DNA of 64,000 nucleotides from Polyporus tsugae (taxonomy: Eukaryota; Basidiomycota; Agaricomycetes; Polyporales; Polyporaceae). Of this stretch, positions 21,940 to 33,882 are shown one piece after another. Position 1 is the stretch's first letter. Every line of letters starts with the position of its first letter. The stretch covers positions 255,501 through 319,500 of the forward strand of contig JAHRBS010000010.1 of the NCBI GenBank assembly GCA_024305745.1, in the 5' to 3' direction. Both the position numbers and the translations under genes were made by a program. The notes beneath the pieces are model-generated. The model did no database searches. It was not told where the DNA came from and was given only the letters and a program-made list of their open reading frames with translations.

Positions 21940-23133
21940 ATCTACCCATTGAGCTCTGGCTCGAGCTCGATATACTCGGCCACATCCCTGACAAGCATAC
22001 CTTGATCCGCCTCACACAAGAGTCAACCTCACTCTAAGCGAAGTCACCGAACCCATCCTATACAACGCAGTCGCCCTCCAATGGGATGTCGAGATCATCA
22101 AGTTCCGTGATTCCTTACGCTCCTGCCCGTGCCGTGCGGGGATACTTACGTCTTCAGTATCGTCCTAGTCCACATCGACAAGAGGGATAAACGTCTGTAC
22201 GACGTCCTTCCTTCCCTCCTGAACGGTCTTCAGTATCTGCAGCATTTTCGTATCGAGGAGATCCCCGGTCCGAGCAGAGCGTGCTGTAGTACCGCCATAA
22301 GTTCGAGCGTGCGTACGCCTTCCCCAGCTTCGCACTTTCGCAGCTGGCAGCATGCGGCCCAATGCCTTACTACCACACTTCCTCACAGCTCATGAAAAAC
22401 TCCAGGAGATAGACTTATGCTATACATATATCCACGACGAGCCGTCGAAACTACTCGAGGGAACAGTGTTGTTCTCCATTCGGACACTGACATGCCGCAC
22501 TCCCTTCCTCAACAGCCGGCCGCCAATCCCCCAAACCTTACTCACCTGTACAGACCATCCCTCATGCTGTGGCAGCTTCCCCTCTTTGTCAGTCACGCTG
22601 GGCTACAGCTGGTTAGCTTGAGGCTTGGAAACATCTTCCCTCTCGAGCACTTCCAACCTTGGTCTCTCCTCGACATCGTGTTGAAGTTTCCTCGTCTCTG
22701 CTTCCTGCACGTCGACATAACTAGTACTTATGTACGTCTGTCCATCTCGAACTCAGTGGCCGTCTGTATTGACGGATGAGCGTTCGAAATGAACAGACGA
22801 TCACGACACAAGGCTGTGGTCGACTAGTACCAAGAGCGACCAGCCTGGTTTCACCACCACTTGAACGAGCGACCGCGGATAACGCTTGCGTGGACGTACG
22901 GGGAGAATGTCTATCGTCGTCATGAAGAAGCGGAGGCTAGATGGGACCAATCTTTCGACGATGGCGCACTCCAAGTCCTGCGAGAGTGGGGGGATTGCGT
23001 CGAGCGGGTCGTGTATGAGGTTGGTGGGGGCCCGTACACTTCGACGGTCCCTGGTACGGTGGATGGGGCAGAAAGACAACTGGTCAAGATGGAGGACAAG
23101 AACAGGCACGAAGACTACTGGAAGTGTGTATAA
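21940..23133 (+). pseudogene. F-box/LRR-like pseudogene
   Basis: Pieces homologous to the F-box gene at 665-2008 follow each other in the correct order but in different frames. They are DLPIELWLELDILGHIPDK (F-box) at 21940; EVTEPILYNAVALQW near 22045; LPSLLNGLQYLQHF near 22205; NLTHLYRPSLMLWQ near 22535; LVSLRLGNIF and FPRLCFLHVDIT to 22725; and a C-terminal piece, ITLAWTYGENVY through LREWGDCVERVVYEV, ending in HEDYWKCV and a stop at 23131-23133. A frameshift right after the F-box (about 22020) introduces an early stop, and at least two more frame changes follow that ordinary introns do not explain. This is a decayed full-length paralogue. Confidence 0.75.
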
Positions 23134-23557
23134 CCTAAGGATTCCGAGCCTGTTGGAATGGGGATGCTATGCGATTGCGTGAGTGTCATGCTATTGCAAT
23201 TCCGTGGATTTGGTTTATACGAAAATTTAATACTTTGGCTCTTCAGGCTCGTTGCGGTATGTAGAGACTCGGGGGTCCCGATCAAGCTTGAAGATTGTCA
23301 TTGACGACCAGGAGCTCGACTCTGAGTCGAGGACGCCGACGAGTCACGACTCGCCGATGCCATTGGCGCTTCAGGCCCATCCATCTTTTTGATGCCCAAC
23401 TCTCATGTCCACGATACCTCGTTTACTCTAATATCCTCAATCTAACCTCTATCGATGCTCTGCGATTCTCCAGGCTCATGTAGCGACACCAAGAAAAATT
23501 GGGTCCCGTCCATAACAAGAGAAGCTGACGTCACTCGTCACGGAGGAAGCCTCCAAG
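23134..23557. other. Intergenic, no gene seen
   Basis: About 420 bp between the F-box pseudogene and the next gene; expected to carry the promoter of the gene at 23558. No motif stands out. Confidence 0.5.
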
Positions 23558-25062
23558 ATGTCAGCCATGTCGGCCACAAATGACGATATCAAGCCCTAGT
23601 GAGTCGCTGCAGCCTTCTTGAGCCCACATTTCTTGTCGCTCTACGTCTCATCGGGTATTGCTCTCACCGTCTCTGTTCCAGACCCTCCAGCATGGCACCG
23701 ATACAACAATCCGAGGATTTCATCCGGGCCTTGTCTCGCATCGTCTTTGCTTGTATACCCCCCGGCCAGTCCGTCATCAAGCTTTCCGACCCGACCACTG
23801 GAGCTCTCGAGGACTACAGGCTTGTCAAACTCTCTCCTACCACCGAAACCTACTCGTCTCGTGCGATGCGCCATCCGTACCTAGTCAAGGCCCGATCCCC
23901 ACCCCCGCTCGACATGGACGATATCCTGTACTTCTTCAACGTCGTCGTGAGGAAGGAGAACGCATCGCAGGTGTCTCACAACAGCCGGGCTTCGTCTCTC
24001 TCGAGTACGTTCTCGCAGCTTCAGACGCTCTCCCGGAACAACAGCAAGTCTCGGTCCTCTGTCCGTCCTCCACTCGCATCCAAGGCTATTCGCATCTCTG
24101 CCGCCTCTGAAGACTCCTCGGATACGAACGATCTTCCTATCCCCTCTGGTCCCCTCACGCAAGCTAAGCGCGCCATGTTCTTCGGTGAAGCCTACGAAGA
24201 CAAGCGACGTCCCTTCGCCATCCTGCCCTCGGCACCCCTCGCTTGTGGCAAGAACAGCACCCCGCCGCCGCTCGAACACTCGCACCCCTCCGATGCCGAC
24301 AGCTCCAGTTCTTCCGCAGACTGTACCCCCGCGAAGGCTCTTTTCCCTCAGGACAGCTCATTCGACACCAGCAACAGTACTATCGGCTTCGGCTCTTCCC
24401 GTCCCTCTCGCCTTGTCGGTCTCGGCTTCACTGCTCTCGTCAAGGACGACGGCTCGCCCTTCGACGGGCTAGGCGCGCTCAACGGGAGGCTGTACGACAA
24501 CATCCCTTCGCCAAGCGACGAAGCCCGCGCACGCGCGCGCGAGCGTCGGGACCGGCGCGTCTTCAGCGCGATCCAGATCCGGAGCGACGACCCCAGAGCC
24601 ACTCCGCAGTCGTCGACGCAAGTCCAGTCTCGGGCGCAGACCTCCCTCGGCAGGCCCTTTGTCATGTCCGCCAAGGTTACCACCCCAGTGACCGTGACCG
24701 AACGCGTCCCGCCCGCGGCCCCCGCGAAGCGTCTCGTCGGGCGGCTGCCGCTGGGGGTCGACCAGCGCATGGTGTTCCGCGCGGCTGCAGGCAGGGAGAA
24801 GAAGCTGGAGCGAGACGTCTTCGCGTTCCAGCGCGACCGCGCGTCGCCGGAGTGGCACACCGCGGTGGGGCGAGCGCAAGGGATGCGCGGGGGTCCGAGC
24901 AAGCTTCGGGGGCTCTCGCCGAACTTGCTTGCGCCACCGAGTTCTGCGGACTCCACGGCTGCGGAGAATGCGTTGGGGAACCAGCTTAGGTTCTGGTCGT
25001 ACTGGATGACGCCAATGAACGAGGCGGCGGGGAGTGCTGGGAGGCCGGCGTGGAAGCCGTGA
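23558..25062 (+). CDS. Basidiomycete hypothetical protein, serine-rich and largely disordered
   Basis: Two exons: 23558-23598 and 23691-25062, 470 aa. The 41-nt first exon supplies MSAMSATNDDIKPY and joins in frame to MAPIQQSEDF; starting at the second ATG would give a near-identical protein. An N-terminal segment of about 100 residues (FIRALSRIVFACIPPGQSV, then MRHPYLVKARSPP) looks folded. It is followed by Ser/Thr-rich low complexity and an Arg-rich C-terminal part (EARARARERRDRRVF, RMVFRAAAGREKK). No signal peptide or membrane segment is seen. I do not recognise it securely. The folded N-terminus vaguely recalls the clampless1-like proteins of mushrooms, but I could not verify this. GC content rises strongly towards the 3' half. 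Confidence 0.7.
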
Positions 25063-25323
25063 ACACGCGGTGGCGCATCTTTTGGACCGACTCGAACGTC
25101 AAATTCTAGTTGAGTGTGGGATTTCCGTGGTTGGCTGATGACTTGGCTTCAGGCGTTGCGTGTGGCAGAGCTCCTATGTTTAGAGGGATTGGGTGTGTCG
25201 GTACTTGGTTTTCAGGGTTCATATTGCATCGGGCGATCATCATTTGCGCATGAATACACGTTTGAAAGAGGGACGCTAGCCGACTCGATGAAGATACAAG
25301 CATGTGTCGAAAGGTGTGTGTAT

Positions 25324-26000
25324 CTAATAGTGGTCTGAAACCTCGCCGTATATGGTGGAAGATGTTTGGTTCGAGCCCGTGAAGGAGAGCGTGGAGATCA
25401 GGAAGCGGCCGTTCAACGATGACCATGTCGGCGAGTCGGTCTCGAGGTGCCTGTCGTAATGTGGTTCGGTGAGTGGTGGCGCATTATACAGCTCGCATAT
25501 CTGACTTTCCGACTCACAAGTAGCTCATAGATGTCTCCCCGGAAATGCTAGATTCCCCACAAGTAGGTCAGGTTCGCAGGGCTCCGTGTCATCGCACTCA
25601 CCCCACACCCGTGGCGGAGATAGAGGCAAACTTCTGGTCGACGGCCCAGATGACGGGCAGCACGACGCTTGAGAAGAAGATGCCCTCGCCGATGATGCCA
25701 TTGTCGTGGTTCTCCAAGATTGTTCCCACCAGCTCGCCTGTCGTTGCGTTGGTGAGGTTGCCTCTACACGTGAGTGAGCAAACACATCATGAGGAGGAAA
25801 ACTGCGATTACTAACACGCCTGTCACGCTGTGGACTCGTGTACCGAGCGGCCCAGTGAGGTTTTGGATGGACTGGATACCGAGTGTGGCGATGAAGAGGG
25901 GCTCGAATTGTGGGGGCGGAAGCACATTGTTACGGGCAGACACCGTGGTGGGGATGAGGAAGGCGCTGGCGAATGACGCAAGGAGACAAAGAAACTGCAT
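25324..26000 (-). CDS. Secreted DUF3237-like protein, copy A
   Basis: Four exons (26000-25820, 25761-25602, 25547-25518, 25450-25324) give about 165 aa. A signal peptide (MQFLCLLASFASAFLIP, then VSA) precedes PPPQFEPLFIATLG, GPLGTRVHSVTG, GNLTNATTGELVGTI, VLPVIWAVDQKFASI and HLETDSPTWSSLNGRFLIS. This order (G-R-V, a GG-x-L/F strand, a Y/H-x-E-T-x-P-x-Y/W-x-W/L-N motif) fits the small beta-barrel DUF3237 family; function unknown. Oddity: no GT donor after exon 1 keeps frame. The only frame-preserving junction uses GC at 25819-25818 and AG at 25763-25762. It may be a true GC-AG intron or a mutated donor. The same exon plan, including a 30-nt third exon, occurs in copy D. Confidence 0.65.
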
Positions 26001-26829
26001 GGCGGGAGCTGCCAATGGGCGAACCGGTGAGTTGCTGTACTGCTTCTTTATAGGTTTCAGGAGGACGATTGATCCGAATTCGGATACGGAATATTCGGAC
26101 GCTGCAGCCAGGAAAGAGCTATGCGTTGCGGTAAGGTAAGCCGGGAATATAGGAGCGTCGTACGAGATGTAGGAGCGTACCTGCGTCAGTGCGGTAAAGT
26201 AGTAGCCCTAGTACAATGTGTGCAGGTAGGCGAAATATATATCTTGGCAAATAGCACCGAACGCTGATGACAATGAGTCAAACAGGAAACCAAACAGAGG
26301 CGACGACGATCGACGGGACGAGATGCCCTCTATTTTCACCCCCGCGCGTGTTTTATGCTGCGATTATTGTCTTCGGGTCGCCAAGGGGCGGCAAATTCAT
26401 CCCTTGCGTGCAAGTGCTATGGCATGCATGGACCGGTACTACTAGTAGTCCTCTAGCGACAGATCTGCATTGCTCGTAAGCTAGGGGTGCGTTCCTGGTC
26501 CATTGACGTATGCTCGATGTCTTGACATCCTTGCCCTGGCCCAGTGCATGCGCAGGAATGGACGGTGGGCTAGCTTGAGGCGCGGTCAGTGGCGACGGCG
26601 CGCGCCGTCTGGAGGTGTATCGCTTTTACCTGGAATTCATAAGCAGGTGACGGCGACGCTATACCTCCTGGAGCGCTGTCCCTGCGCACGCATTGTCGGA
26701 TGTTGACAAGTCGATGGCAGCCTGAACGATGCCAAGGGTAGGAATTCATGACCGGCGCATTGCTTTTGCGTGTGCAGAGGCTCAACTTTGACACAACACC
26801 AAAAGGAGTGAAGGCGGCGGGCGGGATGC

Positions 26830-27487
26830 TGGACTCGCTCACTTGAAGGTGAGATTAGCCACCCCGTTTCCGAATCGGTCTCCAGGTGCCTGATAACATC
26901 ATCTGGTGAGCCATCTAATCTGCCCCCCATGAGTTCGCTCTCAGATCTCAATACTCGCATGTAGGTCATCGAGTGACTGATTCGAGTCAACTCCCAGCAT
27001 GCGATGGGTACCCGTGCACAGTTTAGGTTCATGATAGAGTACGCCCCAGCGTCTAGGGTTAGCACTCACCCAATACCCTTTACGAACACAGACGCCAGTT
27101 TTAGGTCGACCGCCCAAACGAGCGGGATTACCAAGTCAGTAAAGAATGTGTCAGCGCCCCCACTCATCTGCTGATCAAACCGTCGACCGGTGTCGTGGCG
27201 ACAACCTCCCCTGTCCTTAGATCCGTGACGTTCAACCTGTGGTCGTGGGGGGGGTGGCAGCAGGCAGCATCGCTGGACCATCAAATAGCATGCACTCACC
27301 CTGGAAGCATGCCATGAATCCGCATCCCAAATCGACCTGCGAGGGTTTCGACGGTACCAGTCGGGAGGGCGACGAAGAGTGTACTGAATTGGGGAGCGTG
27401 AAGGGGTCTTCGTGTTGATATGGCGGTCAGTTGAGTCGCGGCCAACGCGCTGATGAACGTGAGCAGCGAGTGTCCAGTCTCTTCCAC
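26830..27487 (-). pseudogene. DUF3237-like copy B, frameshifted
   Basis: Conserved pieces appear in order: HAPQFSTLFVALPTG and GRFGMRIHGMLPG (exon 1, to about 27299), NVTDLRTGEVVATTPVDG (exon 2, about 27237-27185), then GGADTFFTDLVIPLVWAVD and LASVFVKGIG in a different frame (to about 27077), and HLETDSETGW near 26880. The switch of frame inside exon 2 reaches a stop. No ATG sits at the expected signal-peptide position. It is flanked by copies A and C in the same orientation. Confidence 0.65.
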
Positions 27488-28304
27488 TCGAACTCCTTTG
27501 CTGCAAGAGTTTAGTGACGTTTTTCGGTCTTTCCCTACAGTCGTTGTTGGCCTCTAAATACTGGCGAAGCTGCGTCATCATGGTCTGACCGTGCGGCACT
27601 TGCGATGTTCGATGCCGCTGTCCATCCACCTCAACGCCGCAAGTGAACTCCGAACACCAACCTCTCCCCTGTATCTGCATCGGTATTGAGAACAATCGAT
27701 CGCTCCGATCTATGCCTTCTTAGGTTTACCAGCGAAGGCCTTGCACAACGGCCACCCCGGCACCGCCAATACGCTGAAGGTCCGTTCCTCGTCAAACGTA
27801 TCACGACGACTTCTAAGCCCTCTAATAATAGATAATGGCCTATGTGTGTTTCAAAGGGGCTACGGTGGACTCGCCGTGGTTCCCCTCTATGGAAATACGG
27901 CGCCGTCGCGTCTTCCCGCGCGCTGTCATGCCAAGGTTGCCGGATATTGCAGCCGGGATTACTACGAGAACTGAAGAACATCACGACCAGCGAATGTCTG
28001 TGCCGCCAGGCACGACAAGGTTTGGTCCCTTCACTTGCGGTTTTACTTACTTATGAAGAAATCCAGGGCCGGTTAAAGGCGTGGTTATGACTCCAGGGGA
28101 ATGCTGGACCGTGTCGTTACTAGCACGGTAAGAGTGTGGGCCTATCAATGTCACATTCGTCAATGCCGAACCTAACATGCCTCGGACAGTAGTGAACGGC
28201 AAGCACTGTGCCCAGGTCAAGTTCTGGAGTAACGAACGCTCATGGGTCAGATTAATGAAGTTGCAAACCAGACCATAGACTGTGAAGATCACGACCTCAG
28301 TGGC

Positions 28305-28911
28305 CTACTCTGATAAGGTATGTACCATGAATCGACTGTTGGGGTGGGCCCACGTCTCCGAATCGGTCTCAAGTATCAGAGTCATATCGTGTAAGCCTCA
28401 GTCTCATGTCTTCGAGCGACTGCGACAACTTACGAGTCGTAGTTCAATGTCTTCACGCCCAGCGTCCTGATTGAGGCACGACGCATTATTAGTTCGTCAA
28501 AAGTCAGGTCGAGCTCGGGCACGACGCAACTTGTACGACAAGTACCCACCCAACTCCTTTCACGAACACCGATGCCAGCTTCCTGTCGACCGTCCAGATG
28601 AGCGGTTTGATTACGACGTCAGGGAAGACAGGCCCCGTCTTGCTGGTTGTTCCATTATCTGCGCTCGGGAGCGTCGTCGCGACCACCTCACCTATCCTGC
28701 CGTCCGTCACGTTCCCCCTGGCCAAGGTAAGGAAAGGGAGTGGGAGGAGGATTAACTTGCGCCTACCTAGTGAGGTGAGGCTCTCAGTTGCACCGATTGG
28801 CACCGCGACGACTAAGAGCGCCTCGAGCTGGGGTGGAGGAAGCAGCTTGTGTGCGGATACGGTGGTCATAACGCAATGATGGATGACGAGAGTTGAACCG
28901 GCGTATCGCAT
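28305..28911 (-). pseudogene. DUF3237-like copy C, internal deletion
   Basis: It starts with an ATG and a signal-like stretch (MRYAGSTLVIHHCVMTTVSA), then LLPPPQLEALLVVAVPIG. After ATESLTSL the conserved GPxGTRVH segment is missing, and the exon 1 donor (GTAGGC) is out of phase with the acceptor before GNVTDGRIGEVVATTL. Later pieces VIKPLIWTVDRKLASVFV and LETDSETWAHPNSRFMV remain, ending TAG at 28307-28305. Retaining intron 1 leaves the frame open, so a shortened product is conceivable, but loss of the core strand argues for decay. Confidence 0.6.
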
Positions 28912-29550
28912 CTTCGTGCCTTGTCGAGCTTTGTAAGAGGACCGGCGGCATTGGGCTCGCGATCGAGTTCTGGGTATACGCACTGACTTCTTAAGTATAT
29001 GCGCCAATTCAGTGGGACGTTGGGGATTCGACGGCTTGGTGCTAGGATGCCAGCTACATGTCAGGCACGCCTGTCGTCGTTCTAAATGCACTGTCCGCTG
29101 TGTGCTGCTCCTGACCATGTCGCAGATCTCTTCTTTCACTGGACGAGTCGTACTTCCCCGACGTGTAAGTGACGGTCAACCGTCATATGTCCATTGCTTT
29201 CACTTGGACAACGTCCGGTATCCGGTTGCCATGACTGCGAAGCCTAGGTGCGCTACTTGAATAATGGTTGCCGCATTATGCTCACTGTGATCTAGCAACA
29301 GGATATACGAAGAGGGCTATCGGGACCGCGTGTGTCACCGAACTGCTCGCAGACGTCATTCGTTTGCAAGTTGCCTCCAACCGTGACGATGACCTCAAAT
29401 GATGATGTGTCCATACATAGCAGCATATTCATTCCAGTTTACAATATAGCCATCCAGCAAAAACGACTCTGTACGTGCCAAAGCGTCCTGAGATCACGAC
29501 ATCGCAATGTTCCTGACCTGTCCCTAGATTTCTATCGCCCCTGTTCCATA

Positions 29551-30282
29551 TTAGGACGACGAGCTCGAGTTCGACACGCCATATATAGTGAAGGTCGGCG
29601 TCGTTGGGTCGCTGGCGTCGAGCCTGGTGATGAAGAAGTTGCTGTTCATCCACGAGTACGTCGGCGAGTCCGTCTCCACGTGCCTGTAAATGATGCATGA
29701 CATCAGCATGGTACGTCTATCGCGAAATCCCCGTACGCGCTCGAAATTATGGTTGTGCGGACTTACGCGTAGTTCGTCGAACCAGTGCTAAGGCTCCTGT
29801 TCGCATACAACGTTTATTCAGCGTTCCGATTGCGGAGTGCTTCCTGGTCGTAGCCGCACTCACCCGATGCCAGTGACCCTGATGGACGCGAGGTGCCCAT
29901 CGACCCAGGTGACCGGTACGACACCATCCGGGAAGAATAGCCCCGAGTCGCTGACGATTCCGTCGTCCGCAAACGGGAGGATTGTCCCGACGAAGTCCCC
30001 GGTCTTGGCATCCGTCAGGTTCCCACTGAACATGGAACGTCAGTGTTACCGACATTACGCGGTACTCGGACAAGACTTGTGTGCGCGCAGGACTCACCCG
30101 CTGATGACGAAGTGGACGCGAGTGCCGAAGGGGCCAGTGGTGTTGGGGCTAGAGGCGATGGTAAATATCCCTGCGAAGAGCGGCTCAAACTTGGGCGTAG
30201 GGAGGGGGGTCTGTGCAGACACCGCGGCTGTGGACGCGGCAAGGATGGCGGCGAGCGACGAGAGGAACGAGGAGCAGCGCAT
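29551..30282 (-). CDS. Secreted DUF3237-like protein, copy D
   Basis: Four exons (30282-30098, 30025-29864, 29796-29767, 29683-29551) with canonical GT-AG introns give 169 aa. The signal peptide MRCSSFLSSLAAILAASTAA is followed by TPKFEPLFAGIFTIA, GPFGTRVHFVISGGNLTD, KTGDFVGTILPF, a central DGIVSDSGLFFPDG stretch, VVPVTWVDGHLASIRVTG, then YAHVETDSPTYSWMN, ending in a Ser run. It is the best-preserved member of the cluster and defines the exon plan for the others. Family assignment (DUF3237, small beta-barrel of unknown function) rests on the G-R-V...GG...HVETDSPTYSWMN pattern. The product is probably extracellular. Neighbouring same-strand copies at 25.3-28.9 kb indicate tandem duplication. 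Confidence 0.75.
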
Positions 30283-31545
30283 CGTGATTATTTTCAAGTT
30301 GGCGTTGGTGCACGATGTGTCAGTAGAGGTTAGTGTGCGGCGTGTCCTTGGACGATGTTCACTGACTGGTCTTATACATACCAGACCAGTCGGCGCGCTT
30401 CCATCCGCGCCATATGAGAATCGATGACGTTATGATACTGCGCCGCCGTTGCTTGCCCATTGGGACGGACAGCAGTCGCTCACCCCTGGCGTGTTACCTT
30501 CGCAGGATGTTCAGGCCGTCCCAACCCCCTTGCTCTTTTCGGAAGCCGACGGCTTGTCGGATACATGCGCTACCTTTACCGCGTTCTAGCCGCCATCGAA
30601 TCAGGCTGTTCGTACCGCATGTCAAGCAGCATACCTGTGTTTTGACCTGTGAATACTGTAGCCTGTTGGGGTAATCCATCGTACATCGGCTCAGTCAGCG
30701 ACTGAACGAAATAACGATATAGGTACGGACCCGCATCTCCGCCATGGAATCTCGCACAGTTATTGGGGAGGCTTATGCGTGTTGTGGCATCCGGATATTG
30801 TCAGCGGCCTGTGCTTTTCATTCACGGCATCTCGTCACAGCTGGGGAGGGAGTGAAATTGTTAGCGTATTTTTGGCTCTGAAATGATATAGGTGGATAGT
30901 TTCAAACCACTGGCTTCGTCGGTAATACCCTATTGAGGGCTTAAGCCATAGGACTACTGATGCTGTTGCTAGGGAAGATCTAGACTGCTGTAAGAATTGT
31001 GAAACCCGAGAGACTTCAGGACATTAGACGGCGTATGGACAGGACAAGATTTGTAGGAGAGAGGGATGTACCTGACGCCGGACATAAGCAGGACGAATCT
31101 AGATTCATGGCGGCAAACAAGTCATCGAATATGCCGGGCGGCCCGTCTTCGTCATAGCAGGACCAACAGGGCAATGCTCATAACAACTCGAGATCTACCA
31201 ATACGGTGCAGCTGTCCTTCTGGCGTCCTAGTCCCTCGAAGACGTGAAGGGCGTCTCCGGTGCGGCGTAGTGGTGGACAGCCTGAGGTGTCTCTCCGAGG
31301 GGTGAAGCATGTCCAATGGCGAATACACGGCCCAGCTGTGTAAGATGGCAGGGTCGGCTACTGGAGCAATGGTCATAACTTGGATCCGTGCTTGTTTTGC
31401 ATTACACATGCATTACGAAGCCAGCCAGCGCGATGACTTCTCCCTGCTTGATGAATAATGGCAATAGCATGCGGCTGTAGCACGGACAGAACTCACAGGA
31501 AGACTGCTTTAGGACGCGGATTTGATACTACATACAGCGTCTGCA
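30283..31545. other. Intergenic 1.26 kb
   Basis: Upstream of copy D and downstream of the DUF6697 gene at 31546. It should hold the copy D promoter. Nothing else is supported. Confidence 0.5.
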
Positions 31546-32988
31546 TCAGGCCAACCTGCGACGCTTGCCATTTGCCCGTGCCATAGTCATTGAACCCTTT
31601 TCGGGGAGATGAGCGCGATCCTCGTCTGACTCGGACTTCGCCTCCGTCATGCCCTTGTAGCCGACATTACTCCTAGCCTTGCGCTTCGTCCCTCTCGTAG
31701 ATGTGTCGCGCTCCTGTTTCGGCTTACGGCTCTTCTTCGGCTTCTTCGGCTTGGGAGGAGGAGGGACGAAGCTGTGCGCGTTCCTCTGCAAAACGCGCAG
31801 GAACTCCGTGTCGTACCCAGTACACATCATCCTGAACGTCCCGATCTCCTGTGTACAAATCAGAATTGCAACAACCTAATGGCATCCGTGAAGCGTTCAA
31901 CGCACCTCCTCTCCTCGGTCATATGCGCCGATGACGTCCTCTTCGGTCATGGTCATGCGTATTTCCTCGATCCGCTCCTTGGCGTCCTTCATGTCGTCCT
32001 TTTTCGGCTCGAAGTCGACGCCTCTCTCGCGGCGGAACCAGATCCGCAGGAGGACGCTCACCCCCCAGCCCTTGACGAAGATGCCTCTCGCCCAGGCACG
32101 GCGGACCTGCCACGAGACAAGTCCCACCAGAATCAGGCCACTGCACCTGGAACGAACTGAAACGGCACGGACCTGGATGCCTTGCTCCGTCCAAAGCGCT
32201 GTCGTGAGCGATACTCCAGGGGTGAACTTGTACTGTCCCAGGTAGATCCACCGGTTCGGCCCTAGCCTGATGAATGTCCGCTTCACTTGCTCGAGCGTCT
32301 GGCGCTCGTCGCACGTCGCCGCCCTGTCCATCGTGAAGTACAGTCCGGAGTAACCGGGCCGCGTCGGTGCGTGGGGGTTCCACTCCAACGACAGGAACGC
32401 CCAGTCGTTGAGGCCGTGCCACTCGACCTTTTCCTTGCTGGGTGGCGGGAAAACATCCTGCGGGTTCCCGCCGTAGAGGTGGGAGATGTACGCGCGTGAG
32501 AAGCCGAACTCGGCGATGTGTTTCGGGAGCGGGATGGGGTGGCGGTGGTTGATTCCTTCCCAGCTGAGGGCGTTGAGGAGGAACTCATCGCTGAGAAGGA
32601 GCTCTTTTTTTACTTTGGCGTCGGGCTGTGGGGGCGACGTGATTAGTGCGGCGCTTCTGCGCGAAAATACAGCGGGAAGTCTTACGTTCTTCGTCTCTTC
32701 AACGGCACCACGGAGGGTTGATTGGGGTCGATCAAGGTCCGCCACGTCTCTGTGGCCCAGGTCGATTTCCTCTTCTACGCATGCGACTGCCGCACTCCGC
32801 GCATTCCGCTGACGGATGTTTGCCCGGATATCGCGGGCCCGATCAGCTTTCGCCTTCCGAACGTCCCTCCAGGAAGGAAGCACGACCTCGATTCTTTGGT
32901 ATGCGCGGCGCTCGCCAGGGGATACGATTGCATTCTCCTCCGTTACCAACCCCTGGATTGTTAAGTGTTTGGTCTCTTCGTGAGTCAT
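31546..32988 (-). CDS. DUF6697 family protein, copy 1
   Basis: Exons 32988-32686, 32625-32173, 32106-31906 and 31848-31546 give 419 aa from the ATG at 32988. Family core in order: KKELLLSDEFLLNALSWEGI; ISHLYGGNPQDVF; VEWHGLNDWAFLSLEWNPHA; TRPGYSGLYF; RWIYLGQYKFTPG; RRAWARGIF; LRIWFRRERG; MTEEDVIGAYDRGEE; and GTFRMMCTGYDTEFLRVLQ. The C-terminus is Lys/Pro-rich and basic (PPPPKPKKPKKSRKPK, KRRRLA), suggesting nuclear location. Function of DUF6697 is unknown to me. The N-terminus may be incomplete: an AG precedes the start, and a short candidate upstream exon (MSER, donor GTAAGT) lies at 33657-33645. It is on the opposite strand and 12 kb away from the array of the same family at 44.7-52 kb. Confidence 0.75.
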
Positions 32989-33882
32989 GATGCTGCCAAA
33001 TCTAGGTTTCTATATATCGTTACTCACTGGGTCTCGAGCCTCTACTTTAGACTTGACGTCTTCAGTGGCGGCGTGTGGGTAAAGGTCTGGAATCGTGGGG
33101 CGCTGGAAACCATGGCGCGTTCAACATGGCATCTGTGAGATCACAATCGTGACGTGCTCACCATCGGCTTGACATCGGCGTCAAGTTTCAGAATCTGTTT
33201 CAATGGTGTCCGTCTTGTACCGGTCGGCTGGTTTTCTCCATCTTGCTTCTGCATATTCACAGATGTCGAGCTGAGGATCGGGTAGTGATACGAAGACTTA
33301 CCGAAAGCTTTAGCCTGGCCAGGTTGCAGGTGATTTCAGCCTCCTCCTTTGGAACAGCCAACGTCTTGACGGCTGATTGCGCCAGTGGGCGGGTCCGACT
33401 TGGAGGCATGTTAGTGTCAGGACGGTCAAGGTCTGCAGTCGACCAGTGTGCTGAAATTCTGAATGATAACGTCCTCAGCAATGAGGCCTACACGAGGCAC
33501 TGGAAGACTCGATGGCAGTTACCGGGACGGTGGGAAAGAGGAGACAATTTGAAGCCTAGTAGTAGTAGTACAAATGACAACGTTGCGGACTTACTCCCTT
33601 AATCTTGCTTGGTTATCTACTACGAACGCAACAGAACGTACTTACGTCGCTCAGACATTAAACAGGAAATGAAACTCGCGGACCATAGGTATGAGAAACA
33701 GTGACGATCGCAGAGTCCGCCCAATCACTCCAAAATCGCAATCCTTCGGGCGCTAGTACCATGATTTTATCGCACCATCGATTCTGCTACATCCGCGCAT
33801 CATGGCATGGTCCCGCCACAGGTTTTTCTCAGCCGTTCACCTTCGCCATACAAGATATTCTCATAGAGGCCAAGCCATAGAA
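32989..33882. other. Gap between divergent genes
   Basis: Contains the promoters of the DUF6697 copy 1 gene (-) and MTA phosphorylase (+), and perhaps one or two short 5' exons of the former (candidate at 33657-33645). A tagtagtagta run lies near 33558. No further gene is seen. Confidence 0.45.
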
